A stretch of DNA of 64,000 nucleotides, from positions 2,687,501 to 2,751,500 of the forward strand of contig BSQZ01000061.1 in NCBI GenBank assembly GCA_033239005.1, in the 5' to 3' direction. This stretch comes from Lamellibrachia satsuma (Eukaryota > Annelida > Polychaeta > Sabellida > Siboglinidae). The notes below the pieces were generated by a model that ran no database searches, was not told the DNA's origin, and saw nothing but the letters and a program-made list of their open reading frames with translations. The position numbers were made by a program, and so were the translations under genes. Every line of letters starts with the position of its first letter. Position 1 is the first letter of the stretch. Positions 1-11,525 of this stretch are shown piece after piece.

Positions 1-330
1 TGAAAAGCTACAGTGTACTACATTGCCATGCACATGTGTATAAGATGTATAAGTGTGTGTAATCCAATTAATGTAATAACAATGACTTGTAGGAGTGACA
101 CTTGCTTTGCGATCCACGCGTTCTTTTTTGTAACAACTTGCCCCGCTTACTGGGCTAATTGTTATAGTCGACCGCGCCTGGGAAACTTCACATATCTACC
201 TAACTACAATATGGAATATCAATGGTGTGGTACATTTTATTAACACGAATAATAAATTTAATGTATGCGTTGACATACATAATGCATCTAACATACTTTT
301 CGCAAAAATGTTACTTTAACTGAAAAATAT
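1..330. other. No gene seen
   Basis: I see no convincing coding region, RNA gene or repeat here. The sequence is ordinary AT-leaning intergenic DNA leading into the 25-bp minisatellite. Confidence 0.5.
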
Positions 331-455
331 AACAACTAGCCCAGGTCTCCCCTTCAACAGCTAGCGCCGGTCTCCCCTACAACAACTAGCCCCGGTCTCC
401 CCTACAACAGCTAGCCCCGGTCTCCCCTACAACAACTAGCCCTCGTCTGCCCTAC
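331..455. repeat. 25-bp minisatellite, 5 copies
   Basis: Five head-to-tail copies of a 25-bp unit that begins AACAACTAGCCCCGGTCTCC and ends CCTAC. The alternation AACAAC/AACAGC at the unit start hints at a two-unit (50-bp) duplication step. The first and last units are the most diverged, as expected if turnover is in the middle. Confidence 0.9.
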
Positions 456-990
456 GAAGTCGCCTGCAATACGAGCGCTATTGGCAATAATGCATTGGTG
501 TAATGTGGGCCGCGCTGCCTCGTCACAGCTTGGTTGCATATGACCGCATACATTTAATGTAGCGTTTAAATATCAGCCTTCAGTCGCAATACACTTTCAT
601 GGTTACATAATTTAGCTAACTTTAGTAGCGGCGCTTTAGTGCATGTTACGGTCGTAATGACGTTATGTGTGCGGAGCGAACGCTCAGCGAGAGATTTATA
701 CGTGAATCATGCTGGCTTGGTCGCTCCACCGGCTCCGGGTTGTAACGTCCCGGCCAGTGACGGGTGAGTCGGTCTTTGTCGGCCTTTGAAGACAAAGCTA
801 ACTGCCTCGTGCTACGGGCCGAGAATGGGCGAGACTGGAGCGACGAAAAAGAGCAGTTGTTGAGTAGTGCAGCAATAAAGAAGCGAAAATGGAGAACTGG
901 AGCAGCGGAGAAAAACATGCGAACATAACTATAAGAACACAAAATGTGAAACTAATTGTTGACTTTACTTATACAGTGCGATGTATGGGT
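456..990. other. No gene seen
   Basis: Nothing recognisable. The interval is moderately CpG-rich (for example 700-850). Open frames here are short and overlap the following satellite. Confidence 0.45.
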
Positions 991-1697
991 ATCAGCACAG
1001 CGCAGTGGTTACCCACACAGTGCAAGTCATGGTTACCCACACAGTGCAATGGTTACCCACACAGTACAATGGTTACCCTCACAGTACAATGGTTACCAAC
1101 ACAGTGCAATGGTTACCCTTGCAGTGTAATGGCTACCGACACAGTGCAATGGTTACCGACACAGGGTTACCCACATAGTGCAATGGTTACCAACACAGGG
1201 TTACCCTCACATTGCAATGGTTACCCTCACGGTACAACGGCTACCGACACAGTGCAATGGTTACATTCACAATGCAATGGTTACCATCACAGTACACTGG
1301 TTACCCACACGGTGCAACGGTTACCCTTACAGTGCAATGGTTACCCTCACGGTACAACGGCTACCGATACAGTGCAACGGTTACCCTCACAATGCAATGG
1401 TTACCATCACAGTACACTGGTTACCCACACGGTGCAACGGTTACCCTCACAGTGCAATGGTTACCCTCACGGTACAACGGCTACCGACACAGTGCAACGG
1501 TTACCCTCACAATGCAATGGTTACCATCACAGTACACTGGTTACCCACACGGTGCAACGGTTACCCTCACAGTGCAATGGTTACCCTCACGGTACAACGG
1601 CTACCGACACAGTGCAACGGTTACCCTCACAATGCAATGGTTACCATCACAGTACACTGGTTACCCACACGGTGCAACGGTTACCCTCACAGTGCAC
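991..1697. repeat. 20-bp satellite with 120-bp higher-order repeat
   Basis: The monomer is 20 bp (TTACCCACACAGTGCAATGG and variants). From 1201 it is organised into 120-bp higher-order units of six distinct monomers: 1201-1320, 1321-1440, 1441-1560 and 1561-1680, followed by a partial unit. The units at 1441-1560 and 1561-1680 are identical. Before 1201 the monomers are irregular and some are deleted. The repeat lacks stop codons in all three plus frames, so three overlapping long ORFs arise. They are by-products of the repeat and are not annotated as genes. Confidence 0.95.
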
Positions 1698-2055
1698 CGC
1701 GGTCAGCTGCATCGAAACTAATTATGTGTCGTTTCATTTGCAGCGAACCTAACACATTGTGATTTTTAGATGACAGTTATTATTCTGTGACATCTAATCA
1801 GAAATGGTTGACCGCGACGAATGAATGCGAAATGCTACTCCCTTTTTAATCAACGGCGAATATTGAGTAGCATTGCAAGCTGCAGACCGATACCTCAGCA
1901 CCGGAGATGACACCAGGTACTAATTGCCACTTTCTAGAATGATTCGGAGAAACGCTGTCGCGTGTGAATGTCAAGCAAGTGTCAAATAGATAGCGGACCT
2001 CTTTGGTCTAGACTACAACAATCACGTCTAGAAACTTGATATGCTAACCGTTCGT
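1698..2055. other. No gene seen
   Basis: Unique-looking intergenic sequence without a supported feature. Confidence 0.45.
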
Positions 2056-2058
2056 CCG

Positions 2059-2093
<35 letters not shown>

Positions 2094-2131
2094 TTTCTTG
2101 CGTGCGTGCGCGCGTGTGTGCGTGCGTGCGT
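2056..2131. repeat. (TGCG)n microsatellite
   Basis: Tetranucleotide GTGC/TGCG repeat, perfect in its first half and interrupted by a TTTCTTG segment near 2094. Alternating purine-pyrimidine content makes it a potential Z-DNA former. Confidence 0.9.
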
Positions 2132-5100
2132 TAAAACAAAGAGGAGAGCAACCATTTTTTAAAAGCAGCAGGTTTTTTTGCATTAATGCGGATGAAGGCA
2201 ATGGCATAACCTATAGCTGCACTTTCGTTTTTCGCGCTTTTTTTGGTTTCGTTATGTGACGAACGATCGAAATCGGGAAAATAGGCCTACATTATTTTAA
2301 GGAAAAGACGGAAATCGCTGGAGCTTTGACTCATCTGACATTCCTGCGATAGAAACTATTACGTCTCGCCCGCAAACTGCGCGTGTCGCTAGATAGTAGA
2401 TATTAATTGCAACAGTTTTAATGCGCGCTAATCGGACGACATGCGCGTGTTAAACCTAACACCAATTATGCTTCACAGGTGTTCGTGTTTACTAATTACT
2501 AATTATCATAGACGATTTGTCCTCCCCTTCCTGGGTTAGGCCGTGCGTGATGCTGGCTTGCCACTCAACAATCCCATCACGGCTTTTGGCACCTGAATGG
2601 TGCGATCTGCACAGACCCTGTATTTTATCGTCACTAAAGTGTCTGGTGAGTGTCCTGTGTAGATTAGCTGTGCCACAGCTTGGCTAGTTTCGCAGATTTC
2701 CGCCAATCGGATAAAGCGAATATCGACAGATCTCGGATGGAGTGCGGCCAGCGTTTCGGCCGGTCGATTACCTGGCGACGCTCTGGCGGGAAACTTCGCG
2801 TAAACATGTCGGCGATTTCGTCTGTAGCATCAACGTTCGGCGCCAGGCGTGAATCGCCACGAATCAAGAATGCCAAACTATCAGTTCTGAAATCATCTTA
2901 CAGTTACAGTTGCTCTTCCTTGCATTCTTATATATATATATATATATATCCTTCTTGCAACAATATGGACTCGAAGCTTGTATGTTCTATAAATGATACA
3001 CAACCATTGCTTATCCGTCTCCCCTTACCCCCCCCCCACCTCCCCACCGCCCGGACTTCAACGGTTTCTTGAAAACAGTAAACGCCAGTTGGGGCACAAT
3101 ATAAACAGCTGTGACTGCATTATGCCACATTCTGCCCAGCCGGTAGACCTACGTTGAAATAGCCGAACAATAAACCGACATAAATAAAACTTAAATGAGA
3201 CCCTATACTATAGTACTATACTGGTAGTGACAATCAACAAAATCTGTTCCGCATGAGCGCAGGTTTTGACCTTCGACGGAACCCGGCCGCTCCTCGGGTG
3301 ACGTCCGGACCGTGTGTGACTAATGTGCGTAATTTGTACGTCAAAATGCCGTCACCTCGCGTCAACATTACCTGACACCGCGGCTGTAATTACTCGCCGC
3401 TCCCTCATTAGATAGGCCTACGTAGCATGCCGGGAATCAAGCAGGTGTCCTGGCGGCAAGGCACGATTAATGGCCGCTAGATGGCATCACCTTTCGACAT
3501 GTAGCTCTCGATGGAGATTGTGAGTAGATAACACCATTTTGCGCTACAAACCAGGGCTCTTTTACATTATTTTGACCTGCCCTATGACAATATATCAAAT
3601 GAAAACTTTGACTGGATAATTCCCGATTTGTAAATTATATTATTTTGGTTATTTTAAACTTTATTGGAATTTTCTTTTGTACATAAGGGAATATTACAAC
3701 AAGTTAGGTTAACATTGTTCTAGATGTCCAACGGCAACGGGTAATTTTTGCAAGACGAAAAGTACCGCCCTTTCCTTTGGAATGTTGCTTCTGAACAGGG
3801 TTAGAAGTATTCCCTAGATGAAGCACATGAGATTGTTTACACTTAGTCACGCAGTCCAGTAAATGACACAAATTGACCAAATATACACATTTCTTAAATT
3901 GCTCAAGAAACACCATGTTCCATGTTTGTGGCCAGACACAGCCCCAGTATTGTACGCTGTATCTGAGTGACAGTATCACGTTGACGACGTTTCCGTGGTC
4001 TCTCGGCGGAGTCACACACCCGCTATCGCATGCGCCGGTTATGTCCAAGCCAAGCGTAAGAGCTTCGGCTCCTGTATGGCATATTCCTCCTGTATGCCTG
4101 CCCAAAAAAAGGTTTGGATGCGAGGGAAAACTATCGCTTCCCGACCAAATAGGTTAAATCACGTGTTACTAGACTTCGTTGACCACTATTATGACGTCAC
4201 ACTACCGGGGGTCGACGGGTAAAGGAAACTGTGGGTATTTTGCTGTTATTAACTGCTAGATTGTCATGAACATTTTCACTACATAAAAATAAGTGAAAAT
4301 TATGTTTTTCGTACATAGCTATTTGCATTAAGTAATTAAATAGTTGAAAATTATGATTTCACCAAAAAACGCATCTGTTTTCTGAACGTATTCTTATTAT
4401 CACAATGTCCCGTTTTACACCGCCTGGAGTTGTTTAACCTTCCAGAACTATTTCTTTATCAAACGACGAACCTCCACATTAGTGCAATGTTCAGTCGCTA
4501 GATCTCATCGCAATGCCCATGTCTCGATTACACCCCACCCCCGTCATTGAACACCTTTCCCTGTACAGGGTAGGACTGTGCAGGGCTCGTGTGGTGTCAT
4601 CGCAGTTAAGCATTCGCTGCGGTTTCATTGTCTCGCGTCTGTGGTGTGCCAAAGGGCTAAAGATAAGTTGGGTAATCACAATAATTTGAACCAAGTTTGT
4701 TTACACAGGCGGTTATTTCTTGGCAGACGTAATTTACTTGGAGAATTATTAGACCAGACACGCACGCAGCACGACGCCGCCATGGCTGCCCACCTAACCC
4801 GCTATACCGTCGCTTCCCATAGCCGCGGGGAGCACGCAATGAACAATAACGTTTCCAACAATTACATGAATATTTATCAGTGGTATTAAGCCATACGTAT
4901 TATTACATTAATAGAAAATGTTGCGGTTGATTGGCGTTTCGTTTATTTATGCACTTATCAAACCGAAATATGTTCCCGGTTCTATTAAAATATCCGTCCC
5001 CGAGCAGAAATTCCAAATGACGGCACCAAACAGGACATCGTCCGCTTGTAGCGCAGACCATACTCGCAGTGATAACATAAACTGTACAGGGTAAAATTAT

Positions 5101-7055
5101 AGATAATAAAATATTCAGATCAATAATGCAATTGTCTATTGCTGATCTCGCTTTGAAAATACATTCGCACTTCCTATTTAACATTCAGACCAAATGTACG
5201 GTTAAATAAAACTTGTACAGAGATGTATACGTAAATTGCATTAAGTGCTATGCCAATAAAGGATATGATAACTGGTGCAATTTATTTTTCTCCAGAAACA
5301 TCTACATAATCGTTGCAAATGTGATGCGATTGTAAGCCAGATCATTAAGAACCGGAAATGTGCAAGTCTCTTCTAGTCCGGACACATCATCGTCCGGACG
5401 GGCATTTAAGAGACCAGCTGTAAATAACGCGAACTCTAGAACGGCGTGGCATTAGTGCTGCATGGCCAGCAGGGGCACCCGGCCAGCAGGGGCACCCGGT
5501 CAGCAGGCAGCGTCGGGATTAGGTCATTGCTACGGTACCAGATACAACAATGTGTATTTATTATTATTTTAGCACAGTAACTGCAGTGACGATGACAATG
5601 ACTACAATAAAGATGATAATAAAACATATAATATAATAAATTATAATCATTCCGTTTTTCAACAAATTATTTGGCCAGTCGTCCCACGTTCGGCAGCCTC
5701 ATTTTTTCAAGCGTATTCTTTAATCTGGGCGTGTGTGACTGTGTGTACATAGAGCGTCCATGTGTTTATGTACACTGCCGGAAGTTAAAATACTAACGAG
5801 ATTTGCATCCGTGATTTCGTGTACACCCTTTTGCAGGCGGGGGATTAACGACAGCGATAACATGAATACTTGAATTGTATGTTGTTAATAAATGTCTAAA
5901 TTATTTTTATTTCCATACAGTAAAATATGGTGGGTAATTCCTATGGTACGGTAATTCCTATCGTTCCTGCCATGCCTTTTCACGTTTTAGAGATTCTATC
6001 AGTAATGCTTATGTTTCTACGACGGGACGTAATCAACACTACAGACTGTGACACTGCCTTGTCGCCAGCCGTCCCGCCGGGCGCCGAATCGTGTCTAATG
6101 CGAGCAGCGCTCGCCAAACCATCTCCTTTGTCTCCGAGTCGAGTTTGATGTCGGGCCGATGTTAATCTCAAAGGCGCGCTCTAATCTGTGCCCGGAAGCG
6201 TTTCTTTTGGCGATGAGCCGTTACTCGCGAGAGATGTCACCGTCGGCGAATTTATAAAGCAGCAACGTGACAAACGGGAAATAAATCGGCGCGACACGGG
6301 CATCGCGTCAACACCAGCTAATGCATCGGTCGAGTGTGGCACTCGGACTCCAGTTGCATAATATTACAGTAGGAAACATTTCATCCGCTCATAATGGAAC
6401 AATTTCTATTTTATGTGGAACATTAAACCAAAGCACGTGTTTATAGGCGAAAGCGACGACTACAATTTAATTAACGTAGTATGCCAAGTTATTAGTGTAT
6501 ATAGACTATAAATCTCATTACTGCTGACCGATCTGTCGCGTAAAAAAGCGGAAACATCGCTTGGCAAGTAGTACGTTTTACGCAATAGACACAATCGATA
6601 AAGCAGCAAACCTATTTTTTTATTTCACAGTAATGTTGATCTTTGCGACCTTGTGCACTTTGGTTATCGTCCGCACGAGAATCCATTTCGAAATGTATAG
6701 CAAATAACCAGATTTTCGACAATACTAAAATAACGTTAGGCGCTACCCACTCTCCATAATGTGTAGCTGTTCTGTCCGCTGTAAAAAAAATGGCGGGAAA
6801 TCAACATTTACAGAAATGGCGACTTAAATGAATTATGGGTAATCCGTCATGTCCACTGCGGGACCATCTGCCAGGAATACTGTAAACGCAGCGCGCTATT
6901 ATACCTCATAATACGCAGGGGTAAATATCCATTATTATTGTAAGGCGAATGAGAAATTATATTTATTTGCGCGTCATATCCTGGCGATAAAAAATATGTT
7001 TGCGACTGAAACCTGACGTGAAATATATAGGCCTCGGTGCCCTGACAATGGTCTG
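2132..7055. other. Intergenic stretch without a supported gene
   Basis: No convincing exon was found on either strand. Small items are a (TA)n run at 2928-2949, a C-run with CACC at about 3031-3050, and a perfect palindromic CRE (TGACGTCA) at 4192-4199. There is also a 17-bp GGCCAGCAGGGGCACCC repeat present about 2.6 times at 5464-5507. Open frames of 60-130 codons occur (for example 3704-4105 minus) but overlap one another on opposite strands and carry no recognisable motif. Confidence 0.45.
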
Positions 7056-7340
7056 ACATAATGCCGTTGTGTGGCGGCCGTGCGCTATCTGGGAGAGCGG
7101 TTATTAACGCGCCTGATACCGAGTCCGTGGCAGCTGCTGTGCTAAGCGTCCCGTCGGGCAGCTTTGTTGCGCTACCCGGGCGGCTGACACGGCGACAGGT
7201 GACAGCGGCAGCAGGTGTGCGGCTGAGCGGCGGGTGGACGCGGGACGTTTGGGGAGGGGCGGGGCGGGGAGGCAGGCCGTGTCCCGTTACGATGCATTCA
7301 CGATGCATGCGTCGCCGTTTCTCCGAGAACCAGTCGCTTC
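7056..7340. promoter_or_regulatory. CpG- and GC-box-rich candidate promoter/enhancer
   Basis: This is a distinctly CpG-dense patch. It contains two CAGGTG E-boxes near 7197-7217 and tandem GC boxes GGGGCGGGGCGGGG inside 7251-7272 (SP/KLF type). An open frame of 109 codons (7061-7390, plus) runs through it, but it has no recognisable motif and looks like a consequence of GC richness. A promoter or enhancer role is inferred from composition only. No linked gene is identified. Confidence 0.35.
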
Positions 7341-7404
7341 TGTGTACAGACATAAGAATGCGTAATGTTGTCTGGCCACTAGCGGTGTAACAACACACCA
7401 AACT

Positions 7405-7513
7405 CTCGATGCATCGAATAGTCGATGTGACGATGCGATACTATCGATGGTAAATAGATCTATCGATAGTACACTGAACAACCGGAATTTCGAACTATCG
7501 ATAGTAACGATAG
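7405..7513. promoter_or_regulatory. Cluster of ATCGAT / TATCGATA palindromes
   Basis: Two exact TATCGATA sites (7461-7468 and 7496-7503), one TATCGATG (7442-7449) and several CGATG/CGATAG half sites lie within about 100 bp. TATCGATA is the DRE sequence known from Drosophila promoters and insulators. Whether this organism has the same factor is unknown. It sits immediately beside the GC-box patch. Confidence 0.35.
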
Positions 7514-8721
7514 TTGACAAAACGATTAAGCAGGTTTACTTGTGTCACTGTAGTAATATAAATAAAGATAAACACATTTTATTCAATTATATTGGATAAC
7601 TTTATTTATATATCGACCTGACATCAACAATCGTCGATTAGACCAGCGCAAAGCAGTAAAACTGTCCTCGATACTGGCTACCCCGAGACAGAACCCGCGT
7701 TAACTCCCGGTATTAACCCTCGCCGGCTGGCATGTAGGGTCACAGGGTTACACGTGACCGCCCTGACAAACTGCGACTACGTACGCGAAATGTCAGCTTC
7801 TTTTACGGGAAATCACCCATGAAATGTACGTTACTGGCGTTTATCTCAATAAAACCAGTCGTATTGTACCGATAACCCGAGGACCTGCTTCGGCCTTTGA
7901 GCCCGCTCCGTGAGTAGCACCAACCCAGTCTAGGAATAAACTACAAACCAACTTTACAAGACCGAATTACTCACATTGTTAAATCGCAAATTAGTGCCGT
8001 CCCGTGCCACAACCCTTTTAACCCCCAACGATACTTAAAAAATTATTGTCTTGTGACACAAAGCCGTGACGGTCATCAAAGTCCCCTCCGCGCCTTCGTC
8101 TACCCGCCACCCGTAACCCTGACACGCGCCACGCGACCCTAGTCATTAGCGTGACGCGGGGAGCTTCAAACAAAACGGGCGCAATTACGAACGGCTCGAG
8201 AACGCCAGCCACGGCAACCAGCGGCCACTTCGCAAACAATTCGTCGGCTACGTCCAATGGCTCACAACTCGACGGGACTGTGATGAATAGGGCGTGCAGG
8301 CATTGTCTTGTCTCCGTCGATTCTGCCGTTGGCTCATCACCGCCAACACGTCAATTGTGACTTAATCGTCCCAACAACGGGTGTCGACGCATGGCACGTC
8401 GCCAACAAAACGGCGGCTCTTTCACGGGGCTGAACGCCGAGTATTAAACCGGTTCTCCTGCCGTCGCACACCGTTAAATGTGAACTGTAGAGCTGAAAGC
8501 GTGTTGCCGTAACAGAGCTATCCCAGTGCGCGAAACCGGACGAGTGTTTTAATAATGTTTTACACACGTTTTATGGTAACACCAAAGCGTTATAAAAGTG
8601 GTGAGGAATACACATGTAACAAAACAGGGAGCCAGACATTTAATGTTGTATCGTCGACATGGGTACCGTGCCGCAAAGGGACCAGGTGAATGTTTGGAAG
8701 CTTCAGTGACACAATTACTCA
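7514..8721. other. No gene seen
   Basis: CpG-rich intergenic DNA (8050-8550 especially). No supported exon, RNA or repeat. Confidence 0.45.
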
Positions 8722-8916
<195 letters not shown>

Positions 8917-9016
8917 CTTGCCTTGTATATATTTTAAATATATTTCATAATACTTAATAATGTTAATAATCGGTCTATTTTAAAATTTATATTTATTTTA
9001 TATCTTTTATTTCTCC

Positions 9017-9496
9017 TTGTCACCATCACCATCACGAGCGAGAGGAGATGAATGTCTGGGATATGAGTCATATTTATTCCTACTGTTACTGCCTATGTAC
9101 TGTTTTCGTGTATTTTATATGACCACAAAAAAAAGTTCATGGGCAATACAACACATACACACAGTCAGACTACAGCATGAATTTGTTAAACACAGTCTTA
9201 GATATACTTTGCCACACACGATAAATAATGCACCTGATGTATGGAAAAACAAAATATACACTCACAGTCTACATGATTTTGCAACCTATAGCAAAACTTA
9301 TTGTTGGCAAACTTACATATCGCTGTGCAATATCAGAAACTGTTATATATGCCAACAACAATTATTATGCAATAACACTCCCTCGGACAATGAACCAGCC
9401 ATACCAAATCATTTATTATGTCATGTTTTTTCTGTTATATGGCCTAGATTTGTTCAGTCTTTATATCGTTATATGTTATTGTTTTATACTCTATAA
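9017..9496 (+). pseudogene. Probable C-terminal remnant of a non-LTR reverse transcriptase
   Basis: An AT-rich, CpG-poor frame stays open for about 160 codons, which is unlikely by chance. There is no ATG where the frame opens, so it reads as an internal fragment rather than a gene. The middle contains an IHTVRL segment, then SLRYTLPHTINNAPDVW, then HSLHDFATYSKTY. This order (short basic segment, R-Y-x-L-P-x-x-I-N, then S-x-x-x-F-x-x-x-x-K) resembles the tail that follows the polymerase domain in many animal LINE proteins. No catalytic FADD/YADD box is present, so the fragment would be 5'-truncated. The downstream AT-rich sequence to about 9540 could be its 3' UTR. An unrelated fast-evolving gene fragment is the alternative. 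Confidence 0.35.
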
Positions 9497-9540
9497 GTTG
9501 TACTTCTCTGGGAATGTGTAAAGCGCTTTGCCGGTAATGC

Positions 9541-10660
9541 GTCTCATCGTTGAAGTAATGACAAAATGTATTATACTTGCAATATCTTTTTTTAGTTTTG
9601 TGTCACGTGATTTTGGCGCAATGCAAGGAACATATTTGCTTGTATTTGTATTTGATTTGTATTTGCGCATTGAACACGCATCAGTAGGTAGACTCTATTT
9701 GGAGAATTAGGCTAATTCAGATAATTCGGCTCGTCCTCAAAAAGACGATTTGAAATGGTGGACATTCAAATTTACTTATTATTATGAAGTCATGGGTACC
9801 ATAAGGTATCGAGTCTCGGTTGCATTATACAATTCTTTAAAACGTGATGGTTCAATGTTGTGCCACAAGGCACAAGTTACGACAACTGCGCTCGCAATAT
9901 ATTATTATTAAATTATCCCGCTAGATGGCGACTCCAACTTAGTGTTTTCCCTTTGAGTGTATTTCAGCGACCAGCGCAATGCGTCACAACCTGCTTTACA
10001 TAGATTGGTCGGTTACAACGAAGTAAAACTCAAGAAACTGCACAAACAACCCAAACACATCCATAAAATATGATTGGTGGTTATGTCAAATAACATAAAT
10101 ATGCGGCGACGTGTATACGTGGTTTCTGAACGACCACTTTCTTTATCATTCGCGTCCCATCTTGCAGCAATCCATCCTATCTTAATCTAAGCATATATGG
10201 TACCACAAAAGAATGCAATTGCCGGCTTATGCAACCGTGCTGCTTTTATGCAAGATTCGGGAGCATTGTAATTTGTACGACCTATAGACGCCGATAAACC
10301 TACGGAATATTGCATAAGTTTTGATTAGACTTCCCAGTCTATTCTGAAAGAAACGTCACCATTATATGCAGCGCACGAAGGAACTAAAACTGAGAATGTG
10401 ACGAACAAAATGCACTAAAACAATTAACTAAGCTAACCCAGCTGCAAACTGTTATGTTTTAAGTTTAATACAATGGTTTATATTTAACACACTGTACTCC
10501 AAAACTGGCACGTCTTTTAGTGTTCTACGTCGAAGTATGGGATACATACGACATAAACAACATTTTTGTGTGGATATTTGGTGTGATTTTACAACATCAC
10601 ACATTGTAACCTACTGTTTTCCTTACAATATCTAAATTGCACTTAGAACCAGGCAAACTA
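9541..10660. other. No gene seen
   Basis: Intergenic sequence with no supported feature. Confidence 0.4.
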
Positions 10661-10686
10661 TATAATGAGTGACACTCGTGAAATTA

Positions 10687-11019
10687 ATGTGCAGTGTGCG
10701 GCGAAACGTGAGGCTGTCTTTGCTGGTAATACTGACAGCTAGTTTCTCCATTCTGGCGATTGCACAGCGGCTACAGCTTATGTTGGACTCGTGCCAACAA
10801 ATCCATGTGGTCGGCCGAAAGCCGGCTTTTCAACCAATCACCGCGCGTCTATTATTATATCCGAGATCACTTGGAGTAGCCATTATTAGTAGGGATGTTC
10901 GTTTTACTAGTGTCAGCAGTAAACACAATCTATGCTGCAAATATGTGCGATATGTTCCTATTGATAATAAAAGTTGTCGTTTGATAGAAACATATATACC
11001 GCAAAATCGAAATAATTGA
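10687..11019 (+). CDS. Candidate membrane-anchored small ORF or first coding exon (hypothetical)
   Basis: An ATG at 10687 opens a 110-codon frame. The predicted protein starts with a short basic stretch (MCSVRRNVR). A run of about 17 hydrophobic residues (LSLLVILTASFSILAIA) follows, and then a polar region (QRLQLMLDSCQQ). That is the layout of a type II signal anchor such as begins Golgi glycosyl- or sulfotransferases. The second half is less protein-like and has no motif I recognise, so the real coding part, if any, may end at an unseen splice donor. I see no strong donor (GTAAGT/GTGAGT) inside; the best is a weak GTAAAC near 10919. It may equally be a chance frame. Confidence 0.25.
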   Translation: MCSVRRNVRLSLLVILTASFSILAIAQRLQLMLDSCQQIHVVGRKPAFQPITARLLLYPRSLGVAIISRDVRFTSVSSKHNLCCKYVRYVPIDNKSCRLIETYIPQNRNN

Positions 11020-11353
11020 TGTATGCTACGATGGCCGACATTTTGACATGTTAACGTGAAACCCTCTATCCCCTCCTCGCCTATGCGGACTAGTCCATTT
11101 ATTACCTATTAGATTTGGGTCGCTACTGTCAGTGCTCACTCCAACCTGGAGAACAAACTGTGCTAGGTTTGTGAAGATGTTTTGTATTTTTATTAGCCTT
11201 TGTCTTTTATTTTTCGTCGGAATATAAAGACATCGTACATGTATGCAGGTATACACCGGCACTGTGACGTGTGAAAATCTCAGACGATTCGGTATATTCT
11301 TTCAGATTTTATGACACTTTGAAGCATGCCGGCGTTTGGCTGGTAACCGGTGA

Positions 11354-11525
11354 ATGTTGTCGCTGTATGAGGGGGATAGGTGCTTCCTCGCCGGTAACAA
11401 AACAACGCTGAGTGGATCTTTCCCATCCGGGGAACGGGAGTATGAAAATGCTTACGTTTATAACCGAAAAATTGAAAGCACATTCACTGGAAGACGTTCA
11501 ACCATTCCAACAATTACCAACAGAG
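11354..11525 (+). CDS. Candidate 5' coding exon (hypothetical)
   Basis: An ATG at 11354 leads a frame of 57 codons plus one base, up to a good splice donor (CAGAG|GTATGT, GT at 11526-11527). The peptide begins MLSLYEGDRCFLAGNK and shows no motif I recognise. It lies at the CpG-rich edge of the CpG-poor transcription unit, so it could belong to the gene whose later exons begin at 14117. The phases do not match directly: this exon ends in phase 1, while 14117 must be read in phase 0. At least one further exon would be needed. Low confidence. Confidence 0.2.

Noticed and set aside
889..1762. Three overlapping long plus-strand ORFs rich in QWLP, HSAMVT and TVQRLP
   Set aside because: They are the three frames of the 20-bp satellite. 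A repeat without stop codons is open in all frames.
3704..4222. Overlapping 75-133-codon frames on both strands near 3.7-4.2 kb
   Set aside because: They overlap on opposite strands. I looked for THAP-like Cys/His spacing and other domain signatures and found none.
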